A stretch of DNA of 64,000 nucleotides from UBA9647 sp963739335 (lineage in GTDB: Bacteria; Bacteroidota; Ignavibacteria; UBA10030): assembly GCA_963739335.1 (NCBI GenBank), contig CAVUAC010000051.1:1-64000 (forward strand). Direction: 5' to 3'. Both the position numbers and the translations under genes were made by a program. The notes beneath the pieces were generated by a model. It was not told the DNA's origin. It was given only the letters and a program-made list of their open reading frames with translations, and searched no databases. This document shows, piece by piece, positions 1 through 9,983 of this stretch (positions are counted from its first letter, which is position 1; each line of letters starts with the position of its first letter).

Positions 1-2236
1 TTGTCCTGTTCTTCGACTCATCGTATTGCTGCACAGCCAATGTGGTCCAATGCAAATCTGGAGCCGTAATTGTAATCAGACCAGTCCTGGAACCAGCATT
101 GTTAGTCTTATCGCTTTCCGGAACCGCATTGTTGATATCCACTATGGCGCCCATGTAGTAGGTCCGTGGCGTCGCGTTTGGCGCTGTGAATGTTTTATTC
201 TGAGACTGTGTCGTACCCGCACTGATACTGGTGAATGAAATCGGTGTCCCTAGAGGCGTGTCTGAGGTGGTGATGAGATTATCCACTGACAAGTACAATT
301 GAGATTGATGAGCACCAGCAGTCGCCGTGCCTATGTTCTCCTCTGTCAATGTCGCAGTGACGATTGTTACTCCAGGCGTCCATATGTCAGTAGACAAAGC
401 GATTGAGGCCGGTCGCAAATCCGCAGGGGGCGGGGGGATCGTAATCTTTCCGGCTCTATAGCCATCATTATTAGTCTCATCGCTTTCCGTAACCGCATTG
501 TTGATATCGACTATGGCGCCCATGTAGTAGTCACCTGGCGTGACACTCGGCGCTGGGAACGTCTTGTTCTGAGACTGTGTTGCACCCGCACTGATACTGG
601 TGAATGAAATCGGTGTCCCTAGAGGCGTGTCTGAGGTGGTGATGAGATTATCCACTGACAAGTACAATTGAGATTGATGAGCACCAGCAGTCGCGTTGCC
701 TATGTTCTCCTCTGTCAATGTCGCAAGGATACTTGTTACGCTGGCCTGCCAGGTGTCAGTAGACACAGCCAAAAAGGTCCAATGTAAATCTGGAGCCGTG
801 ACTGTAATCAGTCCGGTTCTATAATCAGCATTGTTACTCTTGCTGATTTCTGGAACCGCATTGTTGATGTCGATTATGGCTCCCATGTAGTAGGTACCTG
901 GCGCGACATTCGGCGCTGTGAACGTCTTGTTCTGAGACTGTGTTGCAAGCACACTGATACTGCTGAATGAAATCGGTGTCCCTAACGGAAGGTCTCCAGT
1001 GCTGATGACATTGTTTGTTGACAAGTACAATTGAGTCTGATGAGCACCAGCTGTCGCCGTGCCTATGTTCTCCTCTGTCAATGTCGCAGTGACACTTGTT
1101 ACGCCGGCCTGCCAGGTATCAGTAGACAAGGCCAATGTGGTCCAATGCAAATCTGGAAGGGGCGTGGGCGGGTAGTTCTTTTGTAGGGCGATGTCATCAA
1201 TGTAGGCACCCAGACCGTTATTGGAGCCATCACTCGTGAACAGAAAGGCGATCCATACTTGAGATACTCCAGTGACATTTCCAAGACTCGGCACGTTCTT
1301 CAAATCAAAAGTCACGGACGTCCAACCTCCGGAATTGCCACTCACCCTAGTACCTGAGAAATTGGATCCATCGGTCGAGGCATACCATCCGAAATAGTCA
1401 TAATTCAGCTCAGATTGATTCCAATAATAGAACTGTAGGTTTGCATCATTTGCATTGGCTAAATCGAAAGGGCCATAAATAGCCCACGCTCTCATATTGT
1501 TTGGATAGTTACCTCCTAGTGCTCCAGCTTGACTACCGCCGCCTGCACACCATCCGCTCCAAGAGCCCGAATGGTATCGACTATTGACGTCGTTCCAATA
1601 CGCGTTCGTATAGCCAGATTGGCCATAAACATTCCAACCGGTGCTAGGAAAAGAGCCTTCAAATGTCTCGGACATTATTGTCGTCCACCCTTGTATACTT
1701 TGAGAGCGAACTGATAACGAAGGACCATCCTTCACCTTCCCCGCACCCTGGCCATCCCTAACCCGCCGTTGCATTTCTTCCTTTTGGAAAACTTCATTTG
1801 AGTTCTGGATCATCTGTCCGTCGAAACGGCCCTTGACCGGAGGAGTGTCATCATTTGTTTGCTCATCGGCATCAACGGGGTACTTGCTTCGAGCTGGCAA
1901 GTCTGGATTGCTGTTAAGTCTTTCCGTCCCGCTTTTCTTTGCCATGTTTCCACGATCTCTCGGTTCAGCAAATCTGGCGGCAGCATTCGATTCTTTAAGA
2001 CCATTCCCTAGTGGTTTCTCGCGTTCATTGCTGGTCGCGGGAAGGACAATGGAATTTTTAGCCTTGTCAACCTCTGTAGAATACGGAGTCATACTCGTGA
2101 TTTTGCCGCTGTCTCCGACTACGACCTTGAAGAGCGGGATCACTCTAAGCATGCTGGCCGAGTCTGCACGGGATTGCGGATAAACCACCACGGTTGGCAG
2201 AATCATCAGCAAGCTGAGCAACGATACGCCTTTCAT
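1..2236 (-). CDS. Secreted protein with jelly-roll domain and CARDB-like repeats (3' end beyond window)
   Basis: One open frame runs from an ATG at 2236 to the window edge without a stop, so the protein has at least 745 residues and is cut at its C-terminus. The start is supported by GGGAGGT about 4 bases upstream. Residues 1-24 form a signal peptide. A MAM/immune-inhibitor-A-like jelly-roll stretch (ETFEGSFPSTGW to GAYIDDIAL) is followed by at least three tandem units of about 125 residues resembling CARDB/adhesion repeats, each with TLTEENIG, AGAHQSQLYLS and YYMGAIVDINNAV. It probably acts outside the cell as an adhesin or enzyme accessory. It lies 85 bp downstream of another T9SS-type secreted gene on the same strand, so a T9SS sorting domain may lie beyond the edge; this is inference. 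Confidence 0.85.
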   Translation of the reverse strand, partial: MKGVSLLSLLMILPTVVVYPQSRADSASMLRVIPLFKVVVGDSGKITSMTPYSTEVDKAKNSIVLPATSNEREKPLGNGLKESNAAARFAEPRDRGNMAKKSGTERLNSNPDLPARSKYPVDADEQTNDDTPPVKGRFDGQMIQNSNEVFQKEEMQRRVRDGQGAGKVKDGPSLSVRSQSIQGWTTIMSETFEGSFPSTGWNVYGQSGYTNAYWNDVNSRYHSGSWSGWCAGGGSQAGALGGNYPNNMRAWAIYGPFDLANANDANLQFYYWNQSELNYDYFGWYASTDGSNFSGTRVSGNSGGWTSVTFDLKNVPSLGNVTGVSQVWIAFLFTSDGSNNGLGAYIDDIALQKNYPPTPLPDLHWTTLALSTDTWQAGVTSVTATLTEENIGTATAGAHQTQLYLSTNNVISTGDLPLGTPISFSSISVLATQSQNKTFTAPNVAPGTYYMGAIIDINNAVPEISKSNNADYRTGLITVTAPDLHWTFLAVSTDTWQASVTSILATLTEENIGNATAGAHQSQLYLSVDNLITTSDTPLGTPISFTSISAGATQSQNKTFPAPSVTPGDYYMGAIVDINNAVTESDETNNDGYRAGKITIPPPPADLRPASIALSTDIWTPGVTIVTATLTEENIGTATAGAHQSQLYLSVDNLITTSDTPLGTPISFTSISAGTTQSQNKTFTAPNATPRTYYMGAIVDINNAVPESDKTNNAGSRTGLITITAPDLHWTTLAVQQYDESKNRT

Positions 2237-2321
2237 ATTACCTCCCTGATAGATTTGTGGTCATTGTGATACTTGGCACATTCCATATTGGTTGTCACAT
2301 CTTGCTCCTGATCCCTTGAAC

Positions 2322-4937
2322 CTACTTCAGTAGCGTAATTTTCCTCACTGCCCTCATGCCGTGAAATCGAAAATCGACATAATAGACACCACTGGGCAAC
2401 TCTTGACAGTCCAGCCTCACCGCGTACCGTCCGGCTCCTTTATAATCATTGGCAATTTGTTTTACCTTTGTTCCAGCCTGATCATAGAGTGCAATGTCGA
2501 TATTTCCAGCCTCAGGTATGACTATGTCGATAGTTGTCGATGGATTGAACGGATTCGGATAATTCTGAGTAAGCCCGAACTCTGATGGCAAATCACCTTC
2601 GCCGCTCACGCTCGTCGTTGCACTAACTGTGGCGGTCGCGCCAGTCGGCGATAGCAAAACTAGATTTCCATCTGAGCTATTAGCTTGAATCGCGCCAAAC
2701 GTAAACGCAACAGCTTGTCCGTCCCTCGCATTCGAGAGAGTCTTGAACTTCATACTGACAAGTGTGCCAAACCCAGAACTGCTTCCTGTTATCTGAAAAA
2801 CAGACACGCTCACTTTCCCGAGGCTCTCCTCATCCACGGCTTGGACTTGGCCTCCATTCATGAATGAACCTGCATCACAGGAGACGTAATCCACAATAGC
2901 CGTGTTAGTGAAAAACAATTCAAATGATACCACCTTTGCGTTGGGAATAGGCTGGCTAGCGGATCCGACTTTGATATCGACGGTGAATTCCTGATTGATG
3001 CCTATGTATTTGGGGACGCTGATTTCCAACGGCGTGTCCAGCATCGATTCACGATTTGTAATCTTGTTCATTCTACCAAGATCTGCTTGAATGACACGCG
3101 TATGGATTTGGTTGAAATTGAGGACTATCACATTGATGTCAAAGATGTTGATTGTACCATCTCCATTGCAGTCAGCGTACGTTGCCGAAAGCGGTGACCA
3201 AGGTGATGCACTTTTGGCCGACCAATTTGTTGTTCGATCTGATCGAGACGGTCCGGTCCTCCCCCAGTTGAGGACAATGGAATTGATGTCAAAAATACTA
3301 ACCCTTCCATCATTATTTGCGTCACCCGGCCAAACCGTAACTCCTGATGACACTCTAATCCTCTTTCCGGTTTGAACGATCGCAATAGCACTACCGTCTT
3401 CAGCGTTTGCTTGTAATGGTACAATATCGAAAGCGATTTCTTGACCATCTTGCGCTGTGGGGAGAATCTTGTACTTCAGACGCAAGAGGGTACCCGTTCC
3501 ACTCCGAGAACCAGATAATTGATACACTGAGATGTCTGTTGTTCCTGCGGGGTCATTTGGAACAACCGTTGCCTGCCCCCCAGCGAAGAAACTCCCGATC
3601 TCATACGAAACGTAGTCAATCACTGAGGTATTCGTATACGTCACCGTACCTGAAACCACCTTAAGATTCGACACAGGCTTCGAAGCGGAGCCAACGACAA
3701 TGTCGACATAGAACTCTTCGCCGGCATTGACGGTGTCTTTTGATGTTAGGACGATTGGAATATCTCCCGCGGTTTGCGTTACGGAGCCATTGATATAATA
3801 TCCTACGGTGATTGTCGCCCCCGATGAGTTCGATATCTGGCATCCACTTGTTACAAACGCCAACGGCGTCGATTGCCCGTTGCTCAATCCACCATTGTAG
3901 GTGAACTTCAAATCCAACAACTTCCCTCCACTCGCAACATTCAATGCCGTCGTGCTAAACCACCCAATGTTTATGTTCCCCCCTGATGCATTCGCCAAGG
4001 CTCCAATCGGGCCATTCTCGATCCCCACAAAGGTCAAGTATGTCGTGCTATACCCTATCTGCAATGAGATCGCCCCCACATCACTCAACCCCTGCGGTGC
4101 TGTTATCGGCACTGTCACCGTCTGACCCGCAGTCGTTACTGTCGATGTACCAATCGTCAATGCGATGTCCCCCACAGGTCCAGGTGCTTGGTTTACCGTC
4201 AGTGTCTTGGGACTTCCTGTCGCACCTGACGCTGTAATGGTTACCGTGCCAGACCTCGCGCTGCCTGCATTTGCTGTATAGCTAAGATTTATCGTGCCGC
4301 TGTTCGTTCCTGAACTCCCCGAGGAAATCGTCAGCCAACTACTCCCATTCGTTACACTCGCCGTCCAGTTCATCGTCGTTCCGCTTGTCCCATTCGAAAC
4401 ACTAAACGACGTACTCCCTGCAGTGTATGCAACATCCCGTGAGTCCGAGCTGACGACTAGCACCGGGAGTGTGCCTACTCCGATCACGACTGAGCCATCA
4501 TCATACGTTACTGTGATTGTCGCCCCCGATGAGTTCGATATCTGGCATCCACTTGTTACAAACGCCAACGGCGTCGATTGCCCATTGCTCAATCCACCAT
4601 TGTAGGTGAACTTCAAATCCAACAACTTCCCTCCACTCGCAACATTCAATGCCGTCGTGCTAAACCACCCAATGTTTATGTTCCCCCCTGATGCATTCGC
4701 CAAGGCTCCACTCGGGCCATTCTCAATCCCCACAAAAGTCAGGTAAGTCGTGCTATACCCTATCTGCAACGAGATCGCCCCCACATCACTCAACCCCTGC
4801 GGTGCTGTTATCGGCACTGTCACCGTCTGACCCGCAGTCGTTACTGTCGATGTACCAATCGTCAGGCTTTGCGCATATGCCTTGCCAATAGTGCAAGACA
4901 GGACACTAATCAACAGACACCGAATGACCTTCTTCAT
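2322..4937 (-). CDS. Secreted T9SS protein with cohesin-like, BACON-like and dockerin domains
   Basis: An 871-residue exported protein; start chosen from AAGGAG seven bases before ATG and a clean signal peptide (1-23). Order of parts: cohesin-like domain (about 24-150), BACON/Ig-like domain (about 158-250), second cohesin-like domain nearly identical to the first (258-383), third cohesin-like domain (about 390-530), a type I dockerin-like pair of calcium loops (GDANNDGRVSIFDINS and DCNGDGTINIFDINV, about 537-605), fourth cohesin-like domain (about 630-760), and a T9SS type A sorting domain beginning NYPNPFNPSTTI and ending KITLLK. In cellulosomes cohesins bind dockerins; having both on one chain suggests self-association or a surface scaffold. 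Secretion through T9SS is established for the C-terminal domain family; the ligand is unknown. Confidence 0.9.
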   Translation of the reverse strand: MKKVIRCLLISVLSCTIGKAYAQSLTIGTSTVTTAGQTVTVPITAPQGLSDVGAISLQIGYSTTYLTFVGIENGPSGALANASGGNINIGWFSTTALNVASGGKLLDLKFTYNGGLSNGQSTPLAFVTSGCQISNSSGATITVTYDDGSVVIGVGTLPVLVVSSDSRDVAYTAGSTSFSVSNGTSGTTMNWTASVTNGSSWLTISSGSSGTNSGTINLSYTANAGSARSGTVTITASGATGSPKTLTVNQAPGPVGDIALTIGTSTVTTAGQTVTVPITAPQGLSDVGAISLQIGYSTTYLTFVGIENGPIGALANASGGNINIGWFSTTALNVASGGKLLDLKFTYNGGLSNGQSTPLAFVTSGCQISNSSGATITVGYYINGSVTQTAGDIPIVLTSKDTVNAGEEFYVDIVVGSASKPVSNLKVVSGTVTYTNTSVIDYVSYEIGSFFAGGQATVVPNDPAGTTDISVYQLSGSRSGTGTLLRLKYKILPTAQDGQEIAFDIVPLQANAEDGSAIAIVQTGKRIRVSSGVTVWPGDANNDGRVSIFDINSIVLNWGRTGPSRSDRTTNWSAKSASPWSPLSATYADCNGDGTINIFDINVIVLNFNQIHTRVIQADLGRMNKITNRESMLDTPLEISVPKYIGINQEFTVDIKVGSASQPIPNAKVVSFELFFTNTAIVDYVSCDAGSFMNGGQVQAVDEESLGKVSVSVFQITGSSSGFGTLVSMKFKTLSNARDGQAVAFTFGAIQANSSDGNLVLLSPTGATATVSATTSVSGEGDLPSEFGLTQNYPNPFNPSTTIDIVIPEAGNIDIALYDQAGTKVKQIANDYKGAGRYAVRLDCQELPSGVYYVDFRFHGMRAVRKITLLK
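3808..4159. repeat. Internal 352-bp duplication, copy 1
   Basis: This stretch is almost identical at nucleotide level to 4513-4864, exactly 705 bp away, and both encode a cohesin-like domain of the same protein. Silent sites are nearly all conserved, so the duplication or gene conversion is recent. Confidence 0.9.
4513..4864. repeat. Internal 352-bp duplication, copy 2
   Basis: Partner of 3808-4159; only a few bases differ (for example the codon pair giving NGPSGA versus NGPIGA). Confidence 0.9.
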
Positions 4938-5087
4938 GGCGTTCTCCTTGGCAATCTTGTTTGATACTTAGTTCTCTCTCTGACCACGATTAGTTTGTCA
5001 GTAAAGGATCTTCTCGAATCGCGGGTATCTCACTAAACTAGCAGATGAAGTAGAGTATCGCTTTTGTCCAGCCCCCAGTTCATGATC

Positions 5088-5470
5088 CAATGCAAAGTCA
5101 GTTGATCTGATCAGCCATTGGCAAGCCGAGAGGATACCGTACCTCTGGTGCCGGTGAACGATATCCTAATGAGCTGTGTGACCTTATCGTGTTGTACGTC
5201 TTCGGCGATCGTTCTGTGATGACTCTTGCCTCCAAGATCGAGTCAAAGATCTCTCCGTTGGGAAGCTCATCTCTCATCTTTCCGTTGACTGATTCAACCT
5301 AGCCATTTTCCCAGGGACTACCGGGTTCGATGAAAAGAGCCTTCACCCCGGCCCACTGCAGCCATTGACGCACAAACTTCGCCGTAAACTCTGAAGCGTT
5401 GTCTGAACCCAATTAGTCGGCTGCGCCACGTTCAACAAAAAGCTTTGATAACTCGCGGACGCGTCATATC
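5088..5470 (-). pseudogene. IS3-family transposase (integrase-core) remnant
   Basis: Reading the minus strand gives ELSKLFVERGAAD, then SDNASEFTAKFVRQWL, FIEPGSPWENG, a TAG stop where Tyr is expected, then VESVNGKMRDELPNGEIF and SLGYRSPAPEVRYP. This is the C-terminal half of an IS3-family OrfB (rve fold, IS407-like group) with the second Asp region and the ENGYxESxNGKxRDE segment. Internal stops and the missing 5' half show it is dead. It sits in the 830-bp gap between the cohesin gene and the anti-sigma operon; no terminal inverted repeats were found. Confidence 0.8.
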
Positions 5471-5671
5471 AGCGGTTTGACCAACGGCCAGATAGTTGCT
5501 TTATGCGAGGAGAACAAGGATCTGTCTCATAGCAGAAAGTGCTCGATTTCTAAGAAGATGCATTTTGGGCTAATCAGGTTGGGTTCTCTATGAATTCCTT
5601 ACACACACTTCACTCGCGCAATCCCCCTGCTTTCACCTCTACCTCACAATCTGTCCCTCCCAGAAACAAGA

Positions 5672-5708
5672 AAGCCGGACTGAGTCCTTAATTCCCTCAG
5701 TCCGGCTT
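5672..5708 (-). terminator. Strong 13-bp hairpin terminator
   Basis: AAGCCGGACTGAG pairs perfectly with CTCAGTCCGGCTT across an 11-base loop. It lies about 60 bp past the stop of the minus-strand gene ending at 5771, with a T-rich run on the minus-strand exit side (CTTGTTTC), so it most likely ends that transcript. Confidence 0.75.
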
Positions 5709-5770
5709 CTTTCCGATGTCTGGACAATTCTAGGCCAAACCGACCGGCCTAACCTTTCGACTCCCTTTTC

Positions 5771-7169
5771 TCACTTTTGAGCAACTTGGCTGTGTCTGTC
5801 GTTCATTGCACGGTGGTTCACAAACTTCTCCCCATCCCAATAAAGGAGTGCTCTGCGCAACTTCTCCCTGTAACCGTCATCAACCCTTGTCTTCAGCTTC
5901 CCCTCTTGCTCCAGCTGCCGGTGTCGGGCGATAAACCGATCAGATGGCTCTGCCCGCTCGCAGGTCAACGTGGAGTCAAACTGATAATTCACACCGATCG
6001 ACCAGTCATCCTTGTCTTCCGCAACACCGACGATAAACCTCTTATCGGCGTACACATGAATCGCTGCGGCTACGTTACGCACGCCGCCTTGGAGTCTGTG
6101 CAAATCCGTTCTGGGAAAGAGTATGTAGAACTTCTCAGCCCCCTTGTCAACCCCCTCAAAAGAATATCCTGAAGGCAGTGGAGCACACCCTCGCATCAAT
6201 CGGGAATCTAAGACAAGCAGGCACGCCGCATCGTAGCCATTGTCTTCGCCAACAAGAAGAAGCTCCTCTCGACCATCTCCGTCAACATCCCCGTGCTTCA
6301 TCGCATGGAAATAGCCGTTGTGCCAATAGGTGTCGAGAAGCCTTCCGGTAGCCGCGTCCAGCCGGAAAACAATTGTCGGCTCGAATGGTATGTGGTGGGC
6401 ATACCCAATGACTTGCTTTTTTCCGCTCTTGTCAAAATCGTCGACAGATACACCCGTTATGGTATAGTCGCCCGAGTATGTTTTCCCCCTGAATTTCATC
6501 GGTGTGTCGCATTTGTAGGCTCCACCGTTCCTCTCCCTCAGAATCGAAACAAACCACCTCCTTTCGGCGAATCGCAGTGGTGGTCCAACCAAAAATCGCA
6601 ATCACCTCTTTCTTACCATCGCCATCAACATCTACCGTCGCAAGGAGACTTTCTTCCTTATCAGGATTTTCGCGAATCACCTCTGTAAGGTCATACCCGA
6701 CGCCCATGTGTTTTCGCCACACCTCGTCACCTCGCGCGTCATAAGCAATCAGGAACTCATCCTTCGCCCTCGCATACGCTATGCTCTTGTGCCCACTCGC
6801 AAGCCTTGGGACCAGCAGCAGCAACGCAAGCACAAATAGCACGAGTCCGCTCGACCATCTCACAGGGAATTTGACAACCGAGCCGATGCACCTCTGCGTA
6901 ACTGTCGGTCTGACAAACGGCCGCATCGCTGCTCCTTCATGCACCTGGCGCCTTAACGCGCGGTCCGACGAATACAACGCGAGTGTGCTTCTTTCAGCCT
7001 GCTCTTTCTCCAGCGCGCTAAAGTCGGCATAGTGCTCGGCAAGCTCTTTGTATACCGCTACACAGCCGGCACATTCTTCAAGATGCCTGGCGATCACAGC
7101 GCGCTCCGCCTCCACGTCTGGCGCGTTCAACACGTAGAGCGCGATGGTTCTCTCATCTGGATGATTCAT
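5771..7169 (-). pseudogene. Anti-sigma-type membrane protein with FG-GAP-like periplasmic domain, one frameshift
   Basis: Two overlapping frames (6432-7169 and 5771-6601) join into one protein of about 460 residues if a single base is shifted near 6525-6540, just after FDSEGEERW. The N-terminus has a zinc-finger anti-sigma motif HLEECAGC (HxxxCxxC), followed by a linker and one membrane helix (WSSGLVLFVLALLLLVPRL). The exported part has FG-GAP/VCBS-like calcium loops (DVDGDGKKEVI, DDFDKSGKKQVIG, DVDGDGREELLLVGED). Zinc-binding anti-sigma factors hold a sigma factor at the membrane; the beta-propeller-like part would be the sensor. It follows the gene at 7292-8263 by 122 bp on the same strand. 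The frameshift is either real inactivation or an assembly error. Confidence 0.75.
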
Positions 7170-7291
7170 AACACCCTATTTCTCTCCCCCAAGTCCTTGC
7201 TCATGTATATCTACCTCACTTCGATTCGCTCGCAGATTACGATCTGGCCATCCCGTCTCTCAGCTTTTGCCTGGCGATTCTCGCGAGGTAC

Positions 7292-8263
7292 TCAAGAACC
7301 GTTCTGTGATGTTGTTGGTATTCCTTTTGGGTCAATGTCGGCATTTGCGCCCGTAGGGTACTCATAGAACGATTTCGAACTGCTCGCGCCATCGTTCAGC
7401 GCATCACTCAGGATCTTCCTCAATGCTACGATGTACATCTCAAATTGCTCTTGCGTTTTCTTGCCTTTCGCAACGTACCGCTCATACATTTCCGTACGGA
7501 CGTCATCGCAGGTCTTACGAATGGCCCAATGTGCACCTTCGGCTTCCAGCTTTCCCTCCCCTGCGTTCTCTACTTGTGTCTCCGACTCTACCCTCACAGC
7601 GTACACCTGCCTCAGCAACGATGCAACCGACATCAGAGAAGCTGCCCGCTGAAATTCCTTCTGCCCGCAAATTACCTCACGCAAGCGTTTGAGCATATCA
7701 GGTAATGACTCGTGAATGATTACAACACGGTAAAACTGCTGCTGAAGGTATTCGGAAGGCATCGGTGGTCGATCCAGTAGCACATCCCCGTCGCACGGGA
7801 CGAGGTACGGCTCACCATAGCGATGAATCTTCTCAAAGATCTTGGTTCTCTGCAGAGCCATGTCAACGTTGTGGATAATCTTGCCAATCGTCGGATCTGC
7901 ATCACAATAGAGCCGAATCAGGTTCGTGTTCACCTTCTTGAATACAATCCTGCGAAGAGATTCAATCAACAACTCCTCGGTCGCCGATTCTACATCCACA
8001 CCCTCTCTGTGGAAAAACTGTTCAATCTGCACAAAGCGACCATCTTCGCTCCGCTCGAAAAGATCGGCAAGGCAATCATAGATAACGTCCGGCTGACCCA
8101 TTCGAAGTGGACCGAGACTCAGTCTTCCTGTAGCCATTTTCTTACGAATGAGCGGAAGGGCAAGGTTGTGGCATAGCCTTACGAATTCCCTGAGCTCCGG
8201 CGGTGTGTAGCTCACCGAGAAGATTGCCTTGAGAAGACTCTTGTGCGAGTTCTTGACTTTCAC
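7292..8263 (-). CDS. Unrecognised 323-residue regulator-like protein
   Basis: A soluble, charged, mostly helical protein with no signal peptide and no motif that I recognise. Position directly upstream of an anti-sigma-type gene suggests a divergent sigma-like or regulatory partner, but no sigma region 2 or 4 consensus is visible, so this rests on context only. The C-terminal 25 residues are low complexity (GASSSKSFYEYPTGANADIDP). The 325 bp upstream of it holds only an AT-rich repeat. Confidence 0.6.
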   Translation of the reverse strand: MKVKNSHKSLLKAIFSVSYTPPELREFVRLCHNLALPLIRKKMATGRLSLGPLRMGQPDVIYDCLADLFERSEDGRFVQIEQFFHREGVDVESATEELLIESLRRIVFKKVNTNLIRLYCDADPTIGKIIHNVDMALQRTKIFEKIHRYGEPYLVPCDGDVLLDRPPMPSEYLQQQFYRVVIIHESLPDMLKRLREVICGQKEFQRAASLMSVASLLRQVYAVRVESETQVENAGEGKLEAEGAHWAIRKTCDDVRTEMYERYVAKGKKTQEQFEMYIVALRKILSDALNDGASSSKSFYEYPTGANADIDPKGIPTTSQNGS

Positions 8264-8529
8264 GGTACAAGGGGGAGTGTTGGGAAACCAGATTGGTAGA
8301 TACTACTAATTTCTCCGCAGAGATTCAAAGCTCACGCTCCGAACCGACAGTGCGTTAACCAATGTTCACGGGCACCAATAGGACATGATCCTCGTTGAAG
8401 TAGCGCATTCCTTATGTTTTCCATTCATGACTTACCCATCAGCACCGACGACCTTCCAAGACATCATCCAACTCATCCCATAACGCTGTGCTCTCAACAT
8501 GAATCGGTTCATCACAGACATCACACTAA

Positions 8530-8584
8530 TGAACTAATCACCAATTAACTAATCACCAATTAACCATTCACCAATTAACTACAT
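8530..8584. repeat. Degenerate short tandem repeat
   Basis: Three near copies of a 16-base phrase related to CTAATCACCAATTAAC. A similar phrase run occurs at 28495-28540. No function seen. The rest of 8264-8588 holds nothing I can call. Confidence 0.6.
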
Positions 8585-8588
8585 TCCA

Positions 8589-8759
8589 ATGTTCTCTGAG
8601 GGAAGCGAGTTTCCCTTGCGCAATTCTCTCTCTATCATTGAGGACGGAATAATCCAACGAGCTCTAGCGGAGAACGCCGGCCACCAGGCTAAGGCTGCTC
8701 AACTCCTCGGCATCAGCGACCGCGCGTTCCGGCGAAAAACAAACTCACGCCAGCGATAA
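8589..8759 (+). CDS. Fis-type helix-turn-helix mini-protein or remnant
   Basis: A 56-codon frame ends with GIIQRALAENAGHQAKAAQLLGIS-type residues (split here: QRALAENAGHQAKAAQ, LLGISDRAFRRK), the Fis/NtrC C-terminal helix-turn-helix. Such domains normally close sigma-54-dependent activators; here only the DNA-binding end remains after a 10-residue leader. No ribosome-binding site is visible, so a fragment of a lost activator is as likely as a functional mini-regulator. Confidence 0.5.
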   Translation: MFSEGSEFPLRNSLSIIEDGIIQRALAENAGHQAKAAQLLGISDRAFRRKTNSRQR

Positions 8760-8920
8760 TCTCCGAATCTTTCAAAGAATCTTGTCCCAATCTTCTTTAT
8801 CGTCAGGAGGTTTTCCGTTGTACAGCTCTCTAGACTTCTCTCCGCTTCTTCTCACCTTTCTCTTTTGCCGACCCAAAGGGTTCCTTCGGAAAGGCATCAC
8901 CTTGTGACAATATGGGTTCT

Positions 8921-8927
8921 GTTATGC
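8921..8927. other. Left boundary of the cassette array: solitary R' core site
   Basis: GTTATGC followed by GCAATGCCCACA, which pairs with TGTGGGCATTCCGC just before the decayed attC at 10496. That inverted match marks this as the left end of the first cassette (genes 8947-10385). No left arm of an attC is recognisable to its left. Confidence 0.5.
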
Positions 8928-8946
8928 GCAATGCCCACACTTCAGG

Positions 8947-9114
8947 CTATACGGACCCCTTGCCGTGGCAGACTCCGCATTTCACAAGCCCTGAACCATC
9001 ACAGTTGTTACACTGGCTTGACGAAGAGAACGCACCTCCACCAACTCTTCCGGTTCCATTGCACTTTGGACATTTGATGGACCCTTTGCCATTGCAGGTC
9101 TTGCAAGTCGCCAT
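8947..9114 (-). CDS. Tiny DnaJ-type zinc-finger protein (55 aa)
   Basis: Starts with an excellent Shine-Dalgarno AAGGAGGTGA six bases before ATG. It contains four CxxC knuckles of the DnaJ central type: CKTCNGKG, CPKCNGTG, CNNCDGSG and CGVCHGKG, that is the CxxCxGxG pattern four times, enough for two zinc ions. DnaJ itself uses this module to hold unfolded peptides; here it stands alone. Last gene of a three-gene run (TerB-like, unknown, zinc finger) inside the first cassette. A very similar mini-protein is encoded at 12917-13066. Confidence 0.8.
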   Translation of the reverse strand: MATCKTCNGKGSIKCPKCNGTGRVGGGAFSSSSQCNNCDGSGLVKCGVCHGKGSV

Positions 9115-9134
9115 TATGGTCACCTCCTTTGAGC

Positions 9135-9956
9135 TTAAAGCTGAATAGATAGTTGTTTATCTTTGGCAATACTCCAGACTCCTTTCTTCTTTTCGACTGT
9201 ACACATCCCAACAGCGTTTGTATTACTTCCGGTGAAAGGTTCTGGTTTATCAAAGAATGTCAGCAAGAATTTTGGTTCACTTCCTCCTGACAGTAAACTC
9301 ACGAAGACTGATCGAATAGGCCCGGATGCGGTCACGGCGAGTTCGCTGATGGACAACAAATCCTCGTTAGTACATAACCCATTCTCGATCGCTCCTTGGA
9401 TGGCTGCTGCCCAGAACAAATGGTCTGCAGATCCCAGATATTTGAGCTTGACCTCTCCAAGAATTTTGTGAACATCGCCGGGAGAGTAATTCTCTATTAA
9501 TCTGCAAACATGATCAAGTGGTTGTGCAACCAGTTTTGGATCAAGACGGCTCTTTGTCACGGTGCGTGTCCTGGTGCTAAACCCGGTTTCCGCCTTCCTG
9601 AATACTCCAGCAGGCTTGACAACAACCTCCTCTTGGTAAATTTCAGTGGTTTCGTACTGAGCCAGTTCTAAGGCAAGCCGGTACTGCGATAGTGATTTCT
9701 GGCAAAGAGCAACAATGTCTTTGGGGCTTGTTGCAGATTCTTCTGCCTTTTGTGAAGCAAGCTTGCCGTACGCGAGAAAACAGAGGAAAGGTACACTCTC
9801 ATTTGGCTTGACTCCTGAGTCAACAAGGCGACTGTTGAATGTCTCGATTCTTGGAATCGCTTCTTCGGGGCGATTAAGAGCTAAGTCCATTAACTCTCCA
9901 ATGTACTTGGACAACTCAGCTAAAGAGTCATCTTCAGTATGCGATGAATTTCTCAT
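9135..9956 (-). CDS. Unrecognised 273-residue cassette protein
   Basis: Soluble protein without signal peptide or membrane segment. The N-terminal half looks helical (LAELSKYIGELMDLALNRPEEAI, residues 8-30, TPR-like helices), the C-terminal third (from about 200) is beta-rich. It lies between a TerB-like gene 27 bp upstream and the zinc-finger mini-gene 20 bp downstream, so the three are probably co-transcribed and act together. No family recognised. Confidence 0.7.
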   Translation of the reverse strand: MRNSSHTEDDSLAELSKYIGELMDLALNRPEEAIPRIETFNSRLVDSGVKPNESVPFLCFLAYGKLASQKAEESATSPKDIVALCQKSLSQYRLALELAQYETTEIYQEEVVVKPAGVFRKAETGFSTRTRTVTKSRLDPKLVAQPLDHVCRLIENYSPGDVHKILGEVKLKYLGSADHLFWAAAIQGAIENGLCTNEDLLSISELAVTASGPIRSVFVSLLSGGSEPKFLLTFFDKPEPFTGSNTNAVGMCTVEKKKGVWSIAKDKQLSIQL

Positions 9957-9983
9957 GGTGTTGGTCTCCTTGAAGGTCGCGCC

